Of a stretch of DNA of 52,974 nucleotides, positions 33,332 to 41,398 are shown in pieces. Position 1 is the first letter of the stretch, and each line of letters opens with the position of its first letter. Origin of the DNA: an uncultured Collinsella sp. GTDB taxonomy: Bacteria; Actinomycetota; Coriobacteriia; Coriobacteriales; Coriobacteriaceae. A program made the position numbers and the translations under genes. Location of the stretch: NCBI GenBank assembly GCA_900549185.1, contig URNM01000002.1, positions 1 to 52,974 of the forward strand. The letters run 5' to 3'. A model generated the notes under the pieces. That model saw only the letters and a program-made list of their open reading frames with translations. It made no database searches and was not told where the DNA came from.

Positions 33332-36300
33332 CTAGCGCTTCTTTGGGATCGACCTAAGGCGAGCGAACCATAGGGCTGCGGCACCCGAGGTCAGGAGCGC
33401 GGTGATGCAAGCGGCGATGGGAACTGATCCTGTTGCCGGTAGGTCCTGCGGTAGGGTACAGCGTTGAATGACGCTGTCCTCGTCATGCGACTCAAGTTTA
33501 TCGCCGCCACCGTTGCGGCAAAGATCGACGCGTGCGCTGTTGGTGAGTGCGGTTTGGGGCGTATAAGCCGACGTTGCCTGCATGTGTACGACTGCGCCCC
33601 GAGCGTCTGTGCCAAGGATTGCTTTGGCATCGTCAAGGTCGTCGTGCTCATCTTTGAGATCATCGCGGGTCCAAGAATCCGCATCGCTTCGAGTCGTAAA
33701 GTCGGCGGCTACCGCACCGTATTCAATGCGAATGCCCGTTACGACGGTATTGGACGCAAGGTCGAGTTCTTTCGCCTCGAGTATGGTGGATTCCGTGGTC
33801 GAGACATCCGCCTTCCAGAGGTGCCAGCCGTCGTAATCGACGAGGCGGCAATCCTCACCCAGACTTTCCCTTACTTCGTCGGACTCAAGCCAAGGATTTT
33901 CGTGCCCATCGTCAAGTGTCGCGTTTGCCGGCTCATCGACGTCTGTCGAGTCCAACGGCGTCGTGCGATACCACACGTTGCACAGACCATTGAGGTCGCC
34001 GATGGCGACGGGGGTTTCGATTGAGACGAATCTCGCCGTATCGTCCTCGGCACACTCAAGATCATCGGTAATTGTGAACTCATCAACCATGGTAGTTGAA
34101 TCGTTTCGAGCGTCGATGGTATAGGAGAAAAGCCCATCCGTATTGGTTTGCGTCGTGGCGCGGTTTTTACCATCGCCGTTAGCCAACAGGCCCTTTTCGA
34201 TAGGTTGGACAAGTTCCTGACGCTTGTCGACCTGTCCCTTGACCTCGATGGGCGCATCCTTCATCGCGACGGATTGGACTTCTCCCGTATCCTTTATTTC
34301 AAACGTTATTTCCTCGGCAAGGTCATAGGTCCGCGGAGACATCATTTCGCGCAACGAGTAGGTGCCGGGTGCAAGATGTTCGACGCGGTGTGGCTTGTCG
34401 GATGAGGTCCAGGAGTCTATTTCGGTTTTATCGGGACCATATAAGGTGAGTTGTGCGCCTTCTACTTCCTGCTCACCGCTTGCATCGACCTTGGAGATAT
34501 CAACCTTGGTGTAATCGTCGGATACGTTAAGCCGTGCTTCTATAACGGGTGTTTTCTGGTCGGCATAAGTAAGGTCGACAATATGGGATGTCCGATCGAG
34601 TAAGAAGCCTGCCGGCGCTTGAGTCTCGACAACCTCGTAGCGTGCGGTGCCAGATCCCAGCGGGAGGTCGTCCGCGCGTGCTTCTCCAGTTTCATCCGTC
34701 GTGACGGTAGCGACAGTCTCACCGTCGAGCGCGGCAATGCTACCGTCGGGGCGCACGATATCACCCGAGGCACGGATCTCAAAGACGGCGCCCGCGAGGC
34801 TGCTGCCGTCTACGGCATCGGTTTTAACGATCCTGATGTTTCCGGTCGCGGCGTGGTCATAATACGAGGCGATTGCAACGGGCGTTAGGTTCATGTCGGC
34901 GGGTATGTTTACCTCGATCTCCTCGCCGACAAGATAGGGCTCTTTGGCCGAGGTTTCGCGTACATAATAGGTGCCCGGCACGAGCGATTCGGGCAGTGTG
35001 ACGGTCCCGGTCGCGTCAGTCGTAAAGGTGTCCATTACGTTATGTGCTGGATACCAGCAAGTTTGTGAGACAGGTTCGTGATTGCTGTCGAGGAGTTGGA
35101 AGGTGAATCCGGCTAGTGGAACAGAAGCGCCTGTTTGGGCATCGCGTTTTACAATCTGGAGATGCGTCGACAGCGCGTGGTTGTCCACGATATATTGAAG
35201 CTCGGCGCCGTTGGAAATCTGATTGGCCCCGACGGTCCATTCCCCTGCACGTTTAAAACCCTCGGGGACGGTTTCCGGAACCTCGCGAATCGTGTAGCCG
35301 GCACGGTCGTATGGGACAGCTCCGTGGACACCGGCGGGTCGCTTGCCTGTGCCGAACCATGCTTCGGGCTGATCTTTGGTGGAGGCAAAGCCATAGATGT
35401 TTGTGGTCAGTGTGCCAACAACCTGCTGAGAACTGTTGCTGACAACCTCAAAGACAACACCACCCGCCGGTTGCTCCAGGCCGGATTGGTCGCTATTGCC
35501 GTAATCCTTGAATTTGGAAATCTCAAGGTCAAACGCAATGGGGATATCGGAAATGCGAGATTCGATCTCGACTACGCCTGAATCGCCGAGCTGGTCGGCT
35601 CCAACGGTATAGGTCCAGCTGTCGTTGGATGGCAGGTAGCCCTCGGGGGCTTTTGATTCGTAGATGGTAAAGGTTCCTAAGGGGACATCGACGAGGGTAG
35701 CCCGACCGCTTTCGTCGGTCGTGAGGATCTGCGCCCATCCAGGGGTTGATTGCGACACACACGTGAACTCTGCTCCTGCGAGTGAAGATCCCACCTGGGG
35801 GCCGGCATTCGTCGCGGCATCGAGTTTTACGATACGCAGGTTGATGGTGCCGGGCTGTTCATCAATGGCGACCTGTCCACCGTCATTCCCCGTGGTAAAG
35901 GCGATGCGATCACGACGGGGGACATAGCCGGCCGGCGCCTTCGTTTCAACTAGGTAGTATGCCGTGTTGGGCAGAAGTGTTGCTTGCGCCCGACCGTTGC
36001 TGTCCATCTGGATGGTGCCGACATGCGCGCCGCTGGCGCTCTCAAAAATATCGAATGTTGCCCCGTCAAACTGATAAGTATTGTTTCCGCTGGTAATGGC
36101 GGCGTTTGCAGACTGTTTTTTGAAGGAAACAGAGACCGCCGGCAGTACATAGAGCATGTCCTGACGTTTGCTGCCGCCCGATACGGCTCCTAGATAGCGT
36201 CGCGCGCGGTGCGGAGCGGCTTTGATGCTTCCTGATTTTGCGCTGTCGTGGAGCCACCGCGCCGCCGCCACGACTTCATTGTCAGTGGTAAAGTGCCCAC

Positions 36301-36763
36301 TCTTGGTTTTGCCCTGAGCGGTCGTGTAAGAGTAAGTACCGTCGACATGGGTAGTGCCGTTGAGCATCCATACGGCAAGCTGGGTTGCGGCGCGGGCGCG
36401 ATCGGGTGAAAGATGGTAACCGCCAAACGACGTGGCGGTAGGATATCCGTGACAAACGATTGCCGCGAACTCGTCGTCGAGCCACACCCAGCCTTGATCA
36501 AAGTTGAGCCATGGGCCGCCCGGCTTGGTGGGGCCGGGGCGCTCCTGGTTCATGCAGTAGGCAATCGAGGCGTCTTGAGCTTCATACTTGCCGATGAAGA
36601 AGGGCCCACAATCATCGCTAATAGTGCGGAAGCCGAGCTGATCGTAGCCATCGACGGCAAATGCGGCTCCCGGTGTCAGGCAGCCGAAAAGCAGGAAGAG
36701 GAGCAGGAGCAGCGGACCTGTTGCGATTGCGCTGTGGACAGAGTGCGTGGGTGCGTTGGACAT
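33332..36763 (-). CDS. LPXTG-anchored surface protein with thioester domain and Cna-B-like repeats
   Basis: 1143 residues. Signal peptide with cleavage likely after GAAFA (about 36). An N-terminal thioester domain is suggested by IAYCMNQ (Cys70) and AATQLAVW (Gln128), the two motifs that form the internal Cys-Gln bond in Gram-positive adhesins. About six SpaA/Cna-B-type domains follow, marked by LRIVKLDA, LEISKFKD, LQIVKRDAQ, IRIVKTDAVDGSSLAGA and DISKVDAS (lysines) and ETKAPAGY, ESKAPEGY, VETQAPAGF (glutamates), as needed for isopeptide bonds. The C-terminus is LPATG, a hydrophobic span and RLRSIPKKR. It is anchored by sortase, which is not encoded in the window. A pilus-tip or fimbrial adhesin role is likely. 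AAGGAG precedes the ATG. Confidence 0.9.
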   Translation of the reverse strand: MSNAPTHSVHSAIATGPLLLLLFLLFGCLTPGAAFAVDGYDQLGFRTISDDCGPFFIGKYEAQDASIAYCMNQERPGPTKPGGPWLNFDQGWVWLDDEFAAIVCHGYPTATSFGGYHLSPDRARAATQLAVWMLNGTTHVDGTYSYTTAQGKTKSGHFTTDNEVVAAARWLHDSAKSGSIKAAPHRARRYLGAVSGGSKRQDMLYVLPAVSVSFKKQSANAAITSGNNTYQFDGATFDIFESASGAHVGTIQMDSNGRAQATLLPNTAYYLVETKAPAGYVPRRDRIAFTTGNDGGQVAIDEQPGTINLRIVKLDAATNAGPQVGSSLAGAEFTCVSQSTPGWAQILTTDESGRATLVDVPLGTFTIYESKAPEGYLPSNDSWTYTVGADQLGDSGVVEIESRISDIPIAFDLEISKFKDYGNSDQSGLEQPAGGVVFEVVSNSSQQVVGTLTTNIYGFASTKDQPEAWFGTGKRPAGVHGAVPYDRAGYTIREVPETVPEGFKRAGEWTVGANQISNGAELQYIVDNHALSTHLQIVKRDAQTGASVPLAGFTFQLLDSNHEPVSQTCWYPAHNVMDTFTTDATGTVTLPESLVPGTYYVRETSAKEPYLVGEEIEVNIPADMNLTPVAIASYYDHAATGNIRIVKTDAVDGSSLAGAVFEIRASGDIVRPDGSIAALDGETVATVTTDETGEARADDLPLGSGTARYEVVETQAPAGFLLDRTSHIVDLTYADQKTPVIEARLNVSDDYTKVDISKVDASGEQEVEGAQLTLYGPDKTEIDSWTSSDKPHRVEHLAPGTYSLREMMSPRTYDLAEEITFEIKDTGEVQSVAMKDAPIEVKGQVDKRQELVQPIEKGLLANGDGKNRATTQTNTDGLFSYTIDARNDSTTMVDEFTITDDLECAEDDTARFVSIETPVAIGDLNGLCNVWYRTTPLDSTDVDEPANATLDDGHENPWLESDEVRESLGEDCRLVDYDGWHLWKADVSTTESTILEAKELDLASNTVVTGIRIEYGAVAADFTTRSDADSWTRDDLKDEHDDLDDAKAILGTDARGAVVHMQATSAYTPQTALTNSARVDLCRNGGGDKLESHDEDSVIQRCTLPQDLPATGSVPIAACITALLTSGAAALWFARLRSIPKKR

Positions 36764-37017
36764 GGCTGCTCCTTATCCCTCGTGCGCCGCACGGGGAGGC
36801 TGCGACGCGTAGGATGAGGCTACCCCCGAGGTTCATGCGGGTAAGTACCGGAGCCTGACCAAAAGCTTGCCCAATTCCTGACAAATTGAGCTCAAATACA
36901 ACAATCAAGCAAAAGCGCAGGTAGAAGATAAGGAGAACAGGAGGTCAAAGGTCCTCATCTCCACAATTGACGCGATTTTCAAACGAATCTCCACAGCTAA
37001 AACAAGCATCGACACCC
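36764..37017. other. Intergenic region between adhesin gene and tRNA-Gly
   Basis: It contains the adhesin ribosome site and presumably its promoter on the minus strand. I see a 10-base palindrome TTGAGCTCAA (around 36885-36894) but no convincing -35/-10 pair and no open reading frame of note. Confidence 0.4.
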
Positions 37018-37047
37018 TTGTATCGAACAAGACAACCGCGTTATACT
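37018..37047 (+). promoter_or_regulatory. Promoter of tRNA-Gly
   Basis: TTGTAT (37018-37023), 18 bases, TATACT (37042-37047). The -10 ends 13 bases before the tRNA. Confidence 0.65.
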
Positions 37048-37060
37048 AGCCAACACACAA

Positions 37061-37135
37061 GCGGGCATCGCCAAGTGGTAAGGCATCAGCTTCCCAAGCT
37101 GACACTCGCGGGTTCGAGTCCCGTTGCCCGCTCCA
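37061..37135 (+). tRNA. tRNA-Gly (anticodon CCC)
   Basis: 75 bases with encoded CCA. The acceptor stem GCGGGCA/TGCCCGC is perfect, the D-arm is GCCAAGTGGTAAGGC, the anticodon stem CAGCT/AGCTG encloses TTCCCAA, and the T-arm is GCGGGTTCGAGTCCCG. Discriminator T. It is followed by an unusual repeat region. Confidence 0.96.
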
Positions 37136-37181
37136 GTAAAAAGCACAAGCACGGCAGCGTTACGTTGCCGTGCTTTTTACT
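37136..37181 (+). terminator. Palindromic terminator of tRNA-Gly
   Basis: GTAAAAAGCAC and AGCACGGCAGCG pair with CGTTGCCGTGCTTTTTAC. The hairpin runs into TTTTTAC. Its outer arms extend toward a T-arm sequence on each side; see the inverted T-arm feature. Confidence 0.85.
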
Positions 37182-37215
37182 ACCAAGCGCCGGGACTCGA
37201 ACCCGCCAGGGTGCG
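37182..37215 (-). repeat. Inverted copy of a tRNA T-arm
   Basis: The reverse complement of this stretch contains GCGGGTTCGAGTCCCG, 16 bases identical to the T-arm of the adjacent tRNA-Gly, in opposite orientation and without a complete tRNA around it. Together with the shared GTAAAAAGCAC it makes a large imperfect palindrome centred on the terminator. Confidence 0.7.
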
Positions 37216-37276
37216 AGCGTTAAGCAAACGCGAAGCGTTTGTAGCGAGCAGGCGAAGGCGCCGACAGGCGCCTGAA

Positions 37277-37327
37277 GCCGGTGCGGATTTGCGAAGCAAA
37301 TACGCGGACGTCCCGTTGTCCGCTCCA
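37277..37327 (+). repeat. Repeat A ending in tRNA-Gly-like 3' terminus
   Basis: 51 bases that are nearly identical to 37408-37459. It starts with GCCGGTGCGGATTTGCGAAG, holds a small hairpin ATTTGC-GAA-GCAAAT and ends GTCCCGTTGTCCGCTCCA, one base different from the 3' end of tRNA-Gly. Confidence 0.8.
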
Positions 37328-37407
37328 TGGAGCACAGAAGACCTCGGGACGGCCAATTCAACAAAGTCTTCCCCATCGTCACCGTGAATCCGAGGGGATC
37401 GACCGCA

Positions 37408-37459
37408 GCCGGTGCGGATTTGCGAAGCAAATAACGCGGACGTCCCCATGCCCGCTCCA
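37408..37459 (+). repeat. Repeat B ending in tRNA-Gly-like 3' terminus
   Basis: Second copy of repeat A with an inserted A and three substitutions near the end; it ends GTCCCCATGCCCGCTCCA. No full tRNA cloverleaf can be drawn around either copy. Unique sequence of 80 bases separates the two. Confidence 0.8.
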
Positions 37460-37561
37460 ATTCCAAAATGTTAGGTTAATGCCTGCTGCCCATACTTGCA
37501 CCTGCGCACGGTACAATGGTTGGGTTACGACCAACGTGCCAATAACCAAAAAGGAGCCGCT

Positions 37562-38908
37562 ATGATCGATCGCTATACCCGCCCGGAGATGGGACACATC
37601 TTCTCCCTCGAGAACAAGTACGCCATTTGGCAGGAGATCGAGGTTCTGGCCTGCGAGGCCCAGGCGGAGCTCGGCAAGATCGGTATTTCCAAAGACGAGG
37701 CCCAGTGGATCCGCGACCATGCCAACTTTGAGAAGGCGAAGGTCGATGAGATCGAGGAAGTCACGCGCCACGACGTCATTGCCTTCCTGACCAACATGAA
37801 GGAATACATCGATGCCGATGTTCCCGAGGGCGACCCCAAGCCCAGCCGCTGGGTTCACTATGGCATGACCAGCTCCGATCTGGGCGACACGGCCCTGTGC
37901 TACCAGCTCACCCAGGCCTGCGACCTGATCATCGAGGACGTCAAGAAGCTCGGCGAGATTTGCAAGCGTCGCGCCTTTGAGGAGCGTAACACGCTCTGTG
38001 CCGGCCGCACTCATGGCATCCACGCCGAGCCGATGACCTTCGGCATGAAGTTTGGCTCTTGGGCCTGGGAGCTCAAGCGCGATCTGGATCGTCTTGAGGA
38101 CGCCCGCAAAAATGTTGCCTTTGGTGCCATCTCGGGCGCTGTCGGCACCTACAGCTCCATCGAGCCGTTTGTCGAGGAATATGTCTGCGAGCACCTGGGC
38201 CTGGTTCACGACCCGCTGTCCACGCAGGTTATTAGCCGCGACCATCACGCCTACCTCGCCGGCGTTCTCGCCACCACCGCGGCCACCTGTGAGCGCATCG
38301 CTACCGAGGTTCGCAATCTGCAGAAGACCGATACACTCGAGGCCGAGGAACCGTTCCGTAAGGGTCAAAAGGGCAGCTCCGCCATGCCGCACAAGCGCAA
38401 CCCCATCACCATGGAGAAGGTCTGCGGCCTGTCGCGCGTCGTGAAGGCCAACGCGCAGGTCGCCTTCGACAACGTCGCCCTGTGGCACGAGCGTGACATT
38501 TCGCACTCCTCTGCCGAGCGCGTCGCCCAGGCCGACAGCTTCATCGCCCTCGACCACATGTTCCAGTGCCTCATTCGCGTTATCGACGGCCTGCAGCTGT
38601 ACCCTGCCCGCATGATGGCCAACCTCAATAAGACCCGCGGCCTCATCTTCTCCTCCAAGGTGCTGCTCGCCCTCGTCGACACGGGCATCACCCGCGAGGA
38701 CGCGTACGCCATTGTGCAGGAGAACGCCATGGCAACCTGGCACGAGGTACAGGATTGTGTCTCCGGCCCCACCTTTAAGGAGCGTCTCGAGGCCGACCCG
38801 CGCTGCACCGTCAGCCGGGAGAAGCTCGACGAGATCTTTGATCCGTGGGACTTCCTCACCCGCATTGATACGGTCTTTGATCGTCTGGAGCAGCTGAGCT
38901 TCGAGTAG
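37562..38908 (+). CDS. purB: Adenylosuccinate lyase
   Basis: 448 residues. The signature loop GSSAMPHKRNPITMEK with the catalytic Ser is present, as are the N-terminal YTRPEMGHIFS and the HYGMTSSDLGDTA stretch with active-site residues. PurB catalyses two fumarate-releasing steps of purine synthesis (SAICAR to AICAR, and adenylosuccinate to AMP). The start is ATG 37562 with AAGGAG five bases upstream. A possible -10 TACAAT lies at 37512. purC, the preceding enzyme of the pathway, is 4 kb downstream on the same strand. Confidence 0.97.
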   Translation: MIDRYTRPEMGHIFSLENKYAIWQEIEVLACEAQAELGKIGISKDEAQWIRDHANFEKAKVDEIEEVTRHDVIAFLTNMKEYIDADVPEGDPKPSRWVHYGMTSSDLGDTALCYQLTQACDLIIEDVKKLGEICKRRAFEERNTLCAGRTHGIHAEPMTFGMKFGSWAWELKRDLDRLEDARKNVAFGAISGAVGTYSSIEPFVEEYVCEHLGLVHDPLSTQVISRDHHAYLAGVLATTAATCERIATEVRNLQKTDTLEAEEPFRKGQKGSSAMPHKRNPITMEKVCGLSRVVKANAQVAFDNVALWHERDISHSSAERVAQADSFIALDHMFQCLIRVIDGLQLYPARMMANLNKTRGLIFSSKVLLALVDTGITREDAYAIVQENAMATWHEVQDCVSGPTFKERLEADPRCTVSREKLDEIFDPWDFLTRIDTVFDRLEQLSFE

Positions 38909-38932
38909 GTTCGGGCATAACGTTAGCTTTTT

Positions 38933-38973
38933 AGGGCGCTTTGCTGGTAATGTGTGTTGCCGGCAAAGCGCCT
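38933..38973 (+). terminator. Stem-loop after purB
   Basis: AGGGCGCTTTGCTGG pairs with CCGGCAAAGCGCCT around a 12-base loop. Only a short T-containing tail follows (CGTTGCATTT), so termination is likely but not certain. Confidence 0.5.
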
Positions 38974-39036
38974 CGTTGCATTTAGGGAAAGACGGGGATA
39001 ATAGTCGTCTCGAATAACATTCTGAGAGGGGATCGC

Positions 39037-39300
39037 ATGATTTCGTTTGATTACAAGCCTCAGGGCGTGTGTGCTCGCAATATTCACCTTGACCTTTCCG
39101 ATGACGGCAACAAGGTGATGGGCGTTGAGTTTACCGGCGGCTGCGACGGCAATCTCAAGGCTATCTCCAAGCTGGTCGAGGGCGCTCCTGCCGATCGCGT
39201 AATCGAGGTTCTCGCCGGTAATACCTGCGGTATGAAAAAGACCTCCTGCGCCGACCAGCTTACACGCGCTATCGAGGCCGCTCGCACCGAGATCGCCTAA
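39037..39300 (+). CDS. TSCPD domain protein (TIGR03905-type)
   Basis: 87 residues. FTGGCDGNLKAISKLVEG and the CGMKKTSCADQL ending correspond to the TSCPD family, in which conserved cysteines close a small domain also found at the C-terminus of class II ribonucleotide reductases. The stand-alone family has no established function. Start ATG with GAGAGGGG upstream. Its stop overlaps the next gene's ATG by one base (TAATG), so the two are translated together. Confidence 0.88.
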   Translation: MISFDYKPQGVCARNIHLDLSDDGNKVMGVEFTGGCDGNLKAISKLVEGAPADRVIEVLAGNTCGMKKTSCADQLTRAIEAARTEIA

Positions 39301-40511
39301 TGGGTATCGCCGATCACATCAAGAACGGAATATCGCGTCGCGGCTTTGTACTCGGTGGGGCTGCCGCGGGCGCTGCCACGGTGCTTGCCGGATGCTCGAA
39401 AAAAACGGGCACCAGCGATGATGCCGCCGGCGAGCCGCAGGTTATCAAGGACGATTCCAAAATCATCTCGATTACGGATGAGTACGAGGCAGTCGACATC
39501 GATCTTGAGCCGGCGGCGTCGTGGACGCTGCCTCTGGGTACGCTGCTGTACTACTGCGACGGCGATTACGCCGCGGCGATGATGGCGCCCGCATCGGCAC
39601 TGCACGCCAACACACTCGGCGTGCTCAACCTGGGCGACGGTTCGCTCACGACGCTTATCGAGGACCCCATCGAGGGCACGGGATATGCATTCTACGATGT
39701 CCGTGCCGGCGACAGCGTATTCGCGTGGGTTGAGATGAACTTTGCCAATTCATCGTGGAAGCTCTACGCTCAAAATCTGTCGGGCGCTTCGCTCTCTGGC
39801 GATGTGGTTGAGCTCGATCGAGGTGGCAAGGACTACGATCCGCCGCTGTTTACGGCGTTCGGGTCATCAGTCATCTGGTATAAAATGCCCTCGGCAGGTG
39901 GCAATAAAACGAGTAGCGATTCGTTTTGCTATCGTCGCTCGCTTGATGAATCCAAGGCCGAGACAATTTGGAAATCGACGGGTCGCTTTGCATCGGCCCC
40001 GCGCGCGAGCGACGGCATTTTGACCATCTCGCCGCGTGTCCGCAACGACGAGGGCGTCTACTACGGCATAACGGCAATCGATCTGACCGACGGCAACAAC
40101 ACCAAACGTGCTCAGCTAGTCCTTCCCTCGTCAGTTTCGCCTTTCGAGGCCGTATATATGGGCGACACCTTCGTGTTTTCTATCGAGGCGGCCTATAGTG
40201 GTGTGGGCAGCCTGGGCAATATGGGCACGTATATCGGTAATGAGGGAGGGCCGTACCTCTTCCTGTCCCGTGAGCCGCTCGCATGTGCGGCTGGCAAGAA
40301 GAATAAATACCTTGTTAAGGTACAGGCGTCGCATTTCCTGATCGACACCTCTGCCAAGACCTATGGCTCGCTGCTGTCGCCCGACCGCGCTTTGGAGTAT
40401 GGCGATTATCCAGCTACGGCGGGAAAATCGAACTCATTCCTTACGTACGCCACGGTGCGCAACAGCCAGGGTATACCAGAGACGGTCACTGCACGCCTAT
40501 TCTCTCTTTAA
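39300..40511 (+). CDS. Tat-exported lipoprotein of unknown function
   Basis: 403 residues. N-terminus SRRGFVLGGAAAGAATVLAGC combines a twin-arginine motif with a lipobox (LAGC), so it is predicted to be exported folded by Tat and lipid-anchored. The rest is rich in beta strands with recurring blocks (a strand, then a Gly/Asp turn, such as VFAWVEMNFANSSWKLYAQN), consistent with a beta-propeller-like fold; this is a guess from pattern. It is coupled to a TSCPD gene by a TAATG overlap. No substrate can be inferred. Confidence 0.75.
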   Translation: MGIADHIKNGISRRGFVLGGAAAGAATVLAGCSKKTGTSDDAAGEPQVIKDDSKIISITDEYEAVDIDLEPAASWTLPLGTLLYYCDGDYAAAMMAPASALHANTLGVLNLGDGSLTTLIEDPIEGTGYAFYDVRAGDSVFAWVEMNFANSSWKLYAQNLSGASLSGDVVELDRGGKDYDPPLFTAFGSSVIWYKMPSAGGNKTSSDSFCYRRSLDESKAETIWKSTGRFASAPRASDGILTISPRVRNDEGVYYGITAIDLTDGNNTKRAQLVLPSSVSPFEAVYMGDTFVFSIEAAYSGVGSLGNMGTYIGNEGGPYLFLSREPLACAAGKKNKYLVKVQASHFLIDTSAKTYGSLLSPDRALEYGDYPATAGKSNSFLTYATVRNSQGIPETVTARLFSL

Positions 40512-40565
40512 GCTTAGAGGGGTTAAAAAGGCGCCAACAGGGGAATAAACGCGTTGTAATTGTGA

Positions 40566-40608
40566 GTACCGCCCGCCGAGCTGCCGCGTCATAGCGGCAT
40601 CCGGCGGG
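40566..40608 (+). terminator. Stem-loop after the Tat lipoprotein gene
   Basis: CCCGCCG..TGCCGC, loop GTCATA, GCGGCA..CGGCGGG. A strong bipartite stem but no T-tract, so its role as terminator is uncertain. Confidence 0.45.
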
Positions 40609-40664
40609 CTCAGGTGCGTTAAAATGGGCTTGTTCTTAGCTAATTGAGACAGGGGGGCCGTGTT

Positions 40665-41387
40665 ATGGCTTCAGATGCAAAAAAGATTCTGCTGGTCGAG
40701 GATGAGAAGGCAATCCGTGACGCCGTCGCTGCCTATCTCGAGCGCGAAGGCTACTGGGTTGTGGGCGTCGGCGACGGCCAGTCCGCGATCGAGGAGTTCG
40801 AGAAGCATCAGTTCGACCTGGTCGTGCTCGACCTTATGCTCCCCAAGATCCCCGGCGAGCGCGTTTGCCGCACCATTCGCGATACCTCGGATGTCCCCAT
40901 CATCATGCTGACGGCTAAGGGCGAGATCGAGGACCGTATTATCGGTCTTGAGCTCGGCGCCGACGACTATCTGATTAAGCCGTTCTCGCCGCGCGAGCTC
41001 GTCGCTCGCGTTCGCGCTCTGTTCCGCCGTGCCCATCAGGCCGACGAGCCCGCCGTCGAGGTACTCGACTTCGGCGATCTGGTCATCGATATCTCGGGCC
41101 ACAAGATCTTGGTCGAGGGCAAGGAAGTCGATCTGACGGCTTCCGAGTTCAAGCTGCTCACCACGCTTGCCCGCCATCCCGGCCGTGTGTATAACCGCAT
41201 GGAGCTGGTCGAGAAAGTGCTCGGGTATGACTTTGAGGGCTATGAGCGCACCATCGATAGCCACGTGAAGAATCTTCGCGCCAAGCTGGGCGATGATCCC
41301 AAGAAGCCCAAGTGGCTCTACACCGTCCATGGTGTCGGCTATCGCTTCGAGGCTCCGGCCAAGACCGATAAGTCGGACGAGAAATAG
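40665..41387 (+). CDS. OmpR/PhoB-family response regulator
   Basis: 240 residues. Receiver domain with LLVEDEKAIRDAV, phosphoacceptor Asp in LVVLDLMLP, MLTAKG (Thr/Ala) and LIKPFSPREL (Lys). The C-terminal winged helix ends with RVYNRMELVEKVLGYDFEGYERTIDSHVKNLRAKLG. AGGGGGG lies seven bases before ATG 40665. The histidine kinase follows 11 bases downstream. The stimulus and targets are unknown; layout resembles RegX3/MtrA-type systems of actinobacteria but that is not decided. Confidence 0.93.
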   Translation: MASDAKKILLVEDEKAIRDAVAAYLEREGYWVVGVGDGQSAIEEFEKHQFDLVVLDLMLPKIPGERVCRTIRDTSDVPIIMLTAKGEIEDRIIGLELGADDYLIKPFSPRELVARVRALFRRAHQADEPAVEVLDFGDLVIDISGHKILVEGKEVDLTASEFKLLTTLARHPGRVYNRMELVEKVLGYDFEGYERTIDSHVKNLRAKLGDDPKKPKWLYTVHGVGYRFEAPAKTDKSDEK

Positions 41388-41398
41388 GGAAATCACAT

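Noticed and set aside
37061..37459. Integrated island in tRNA-Gly
   Set aside because: Direct 3'-end repeats exist but the sequence between them is only about 80-150 bases with no integrase or cargo; at most a remnant site.
37182..37470. Additional tRNA genes downstream of tRNA-Gly
   Set aside because: T-arm and 3'-end fragments are present but no D-arm or anticodon arm can be folded around them.
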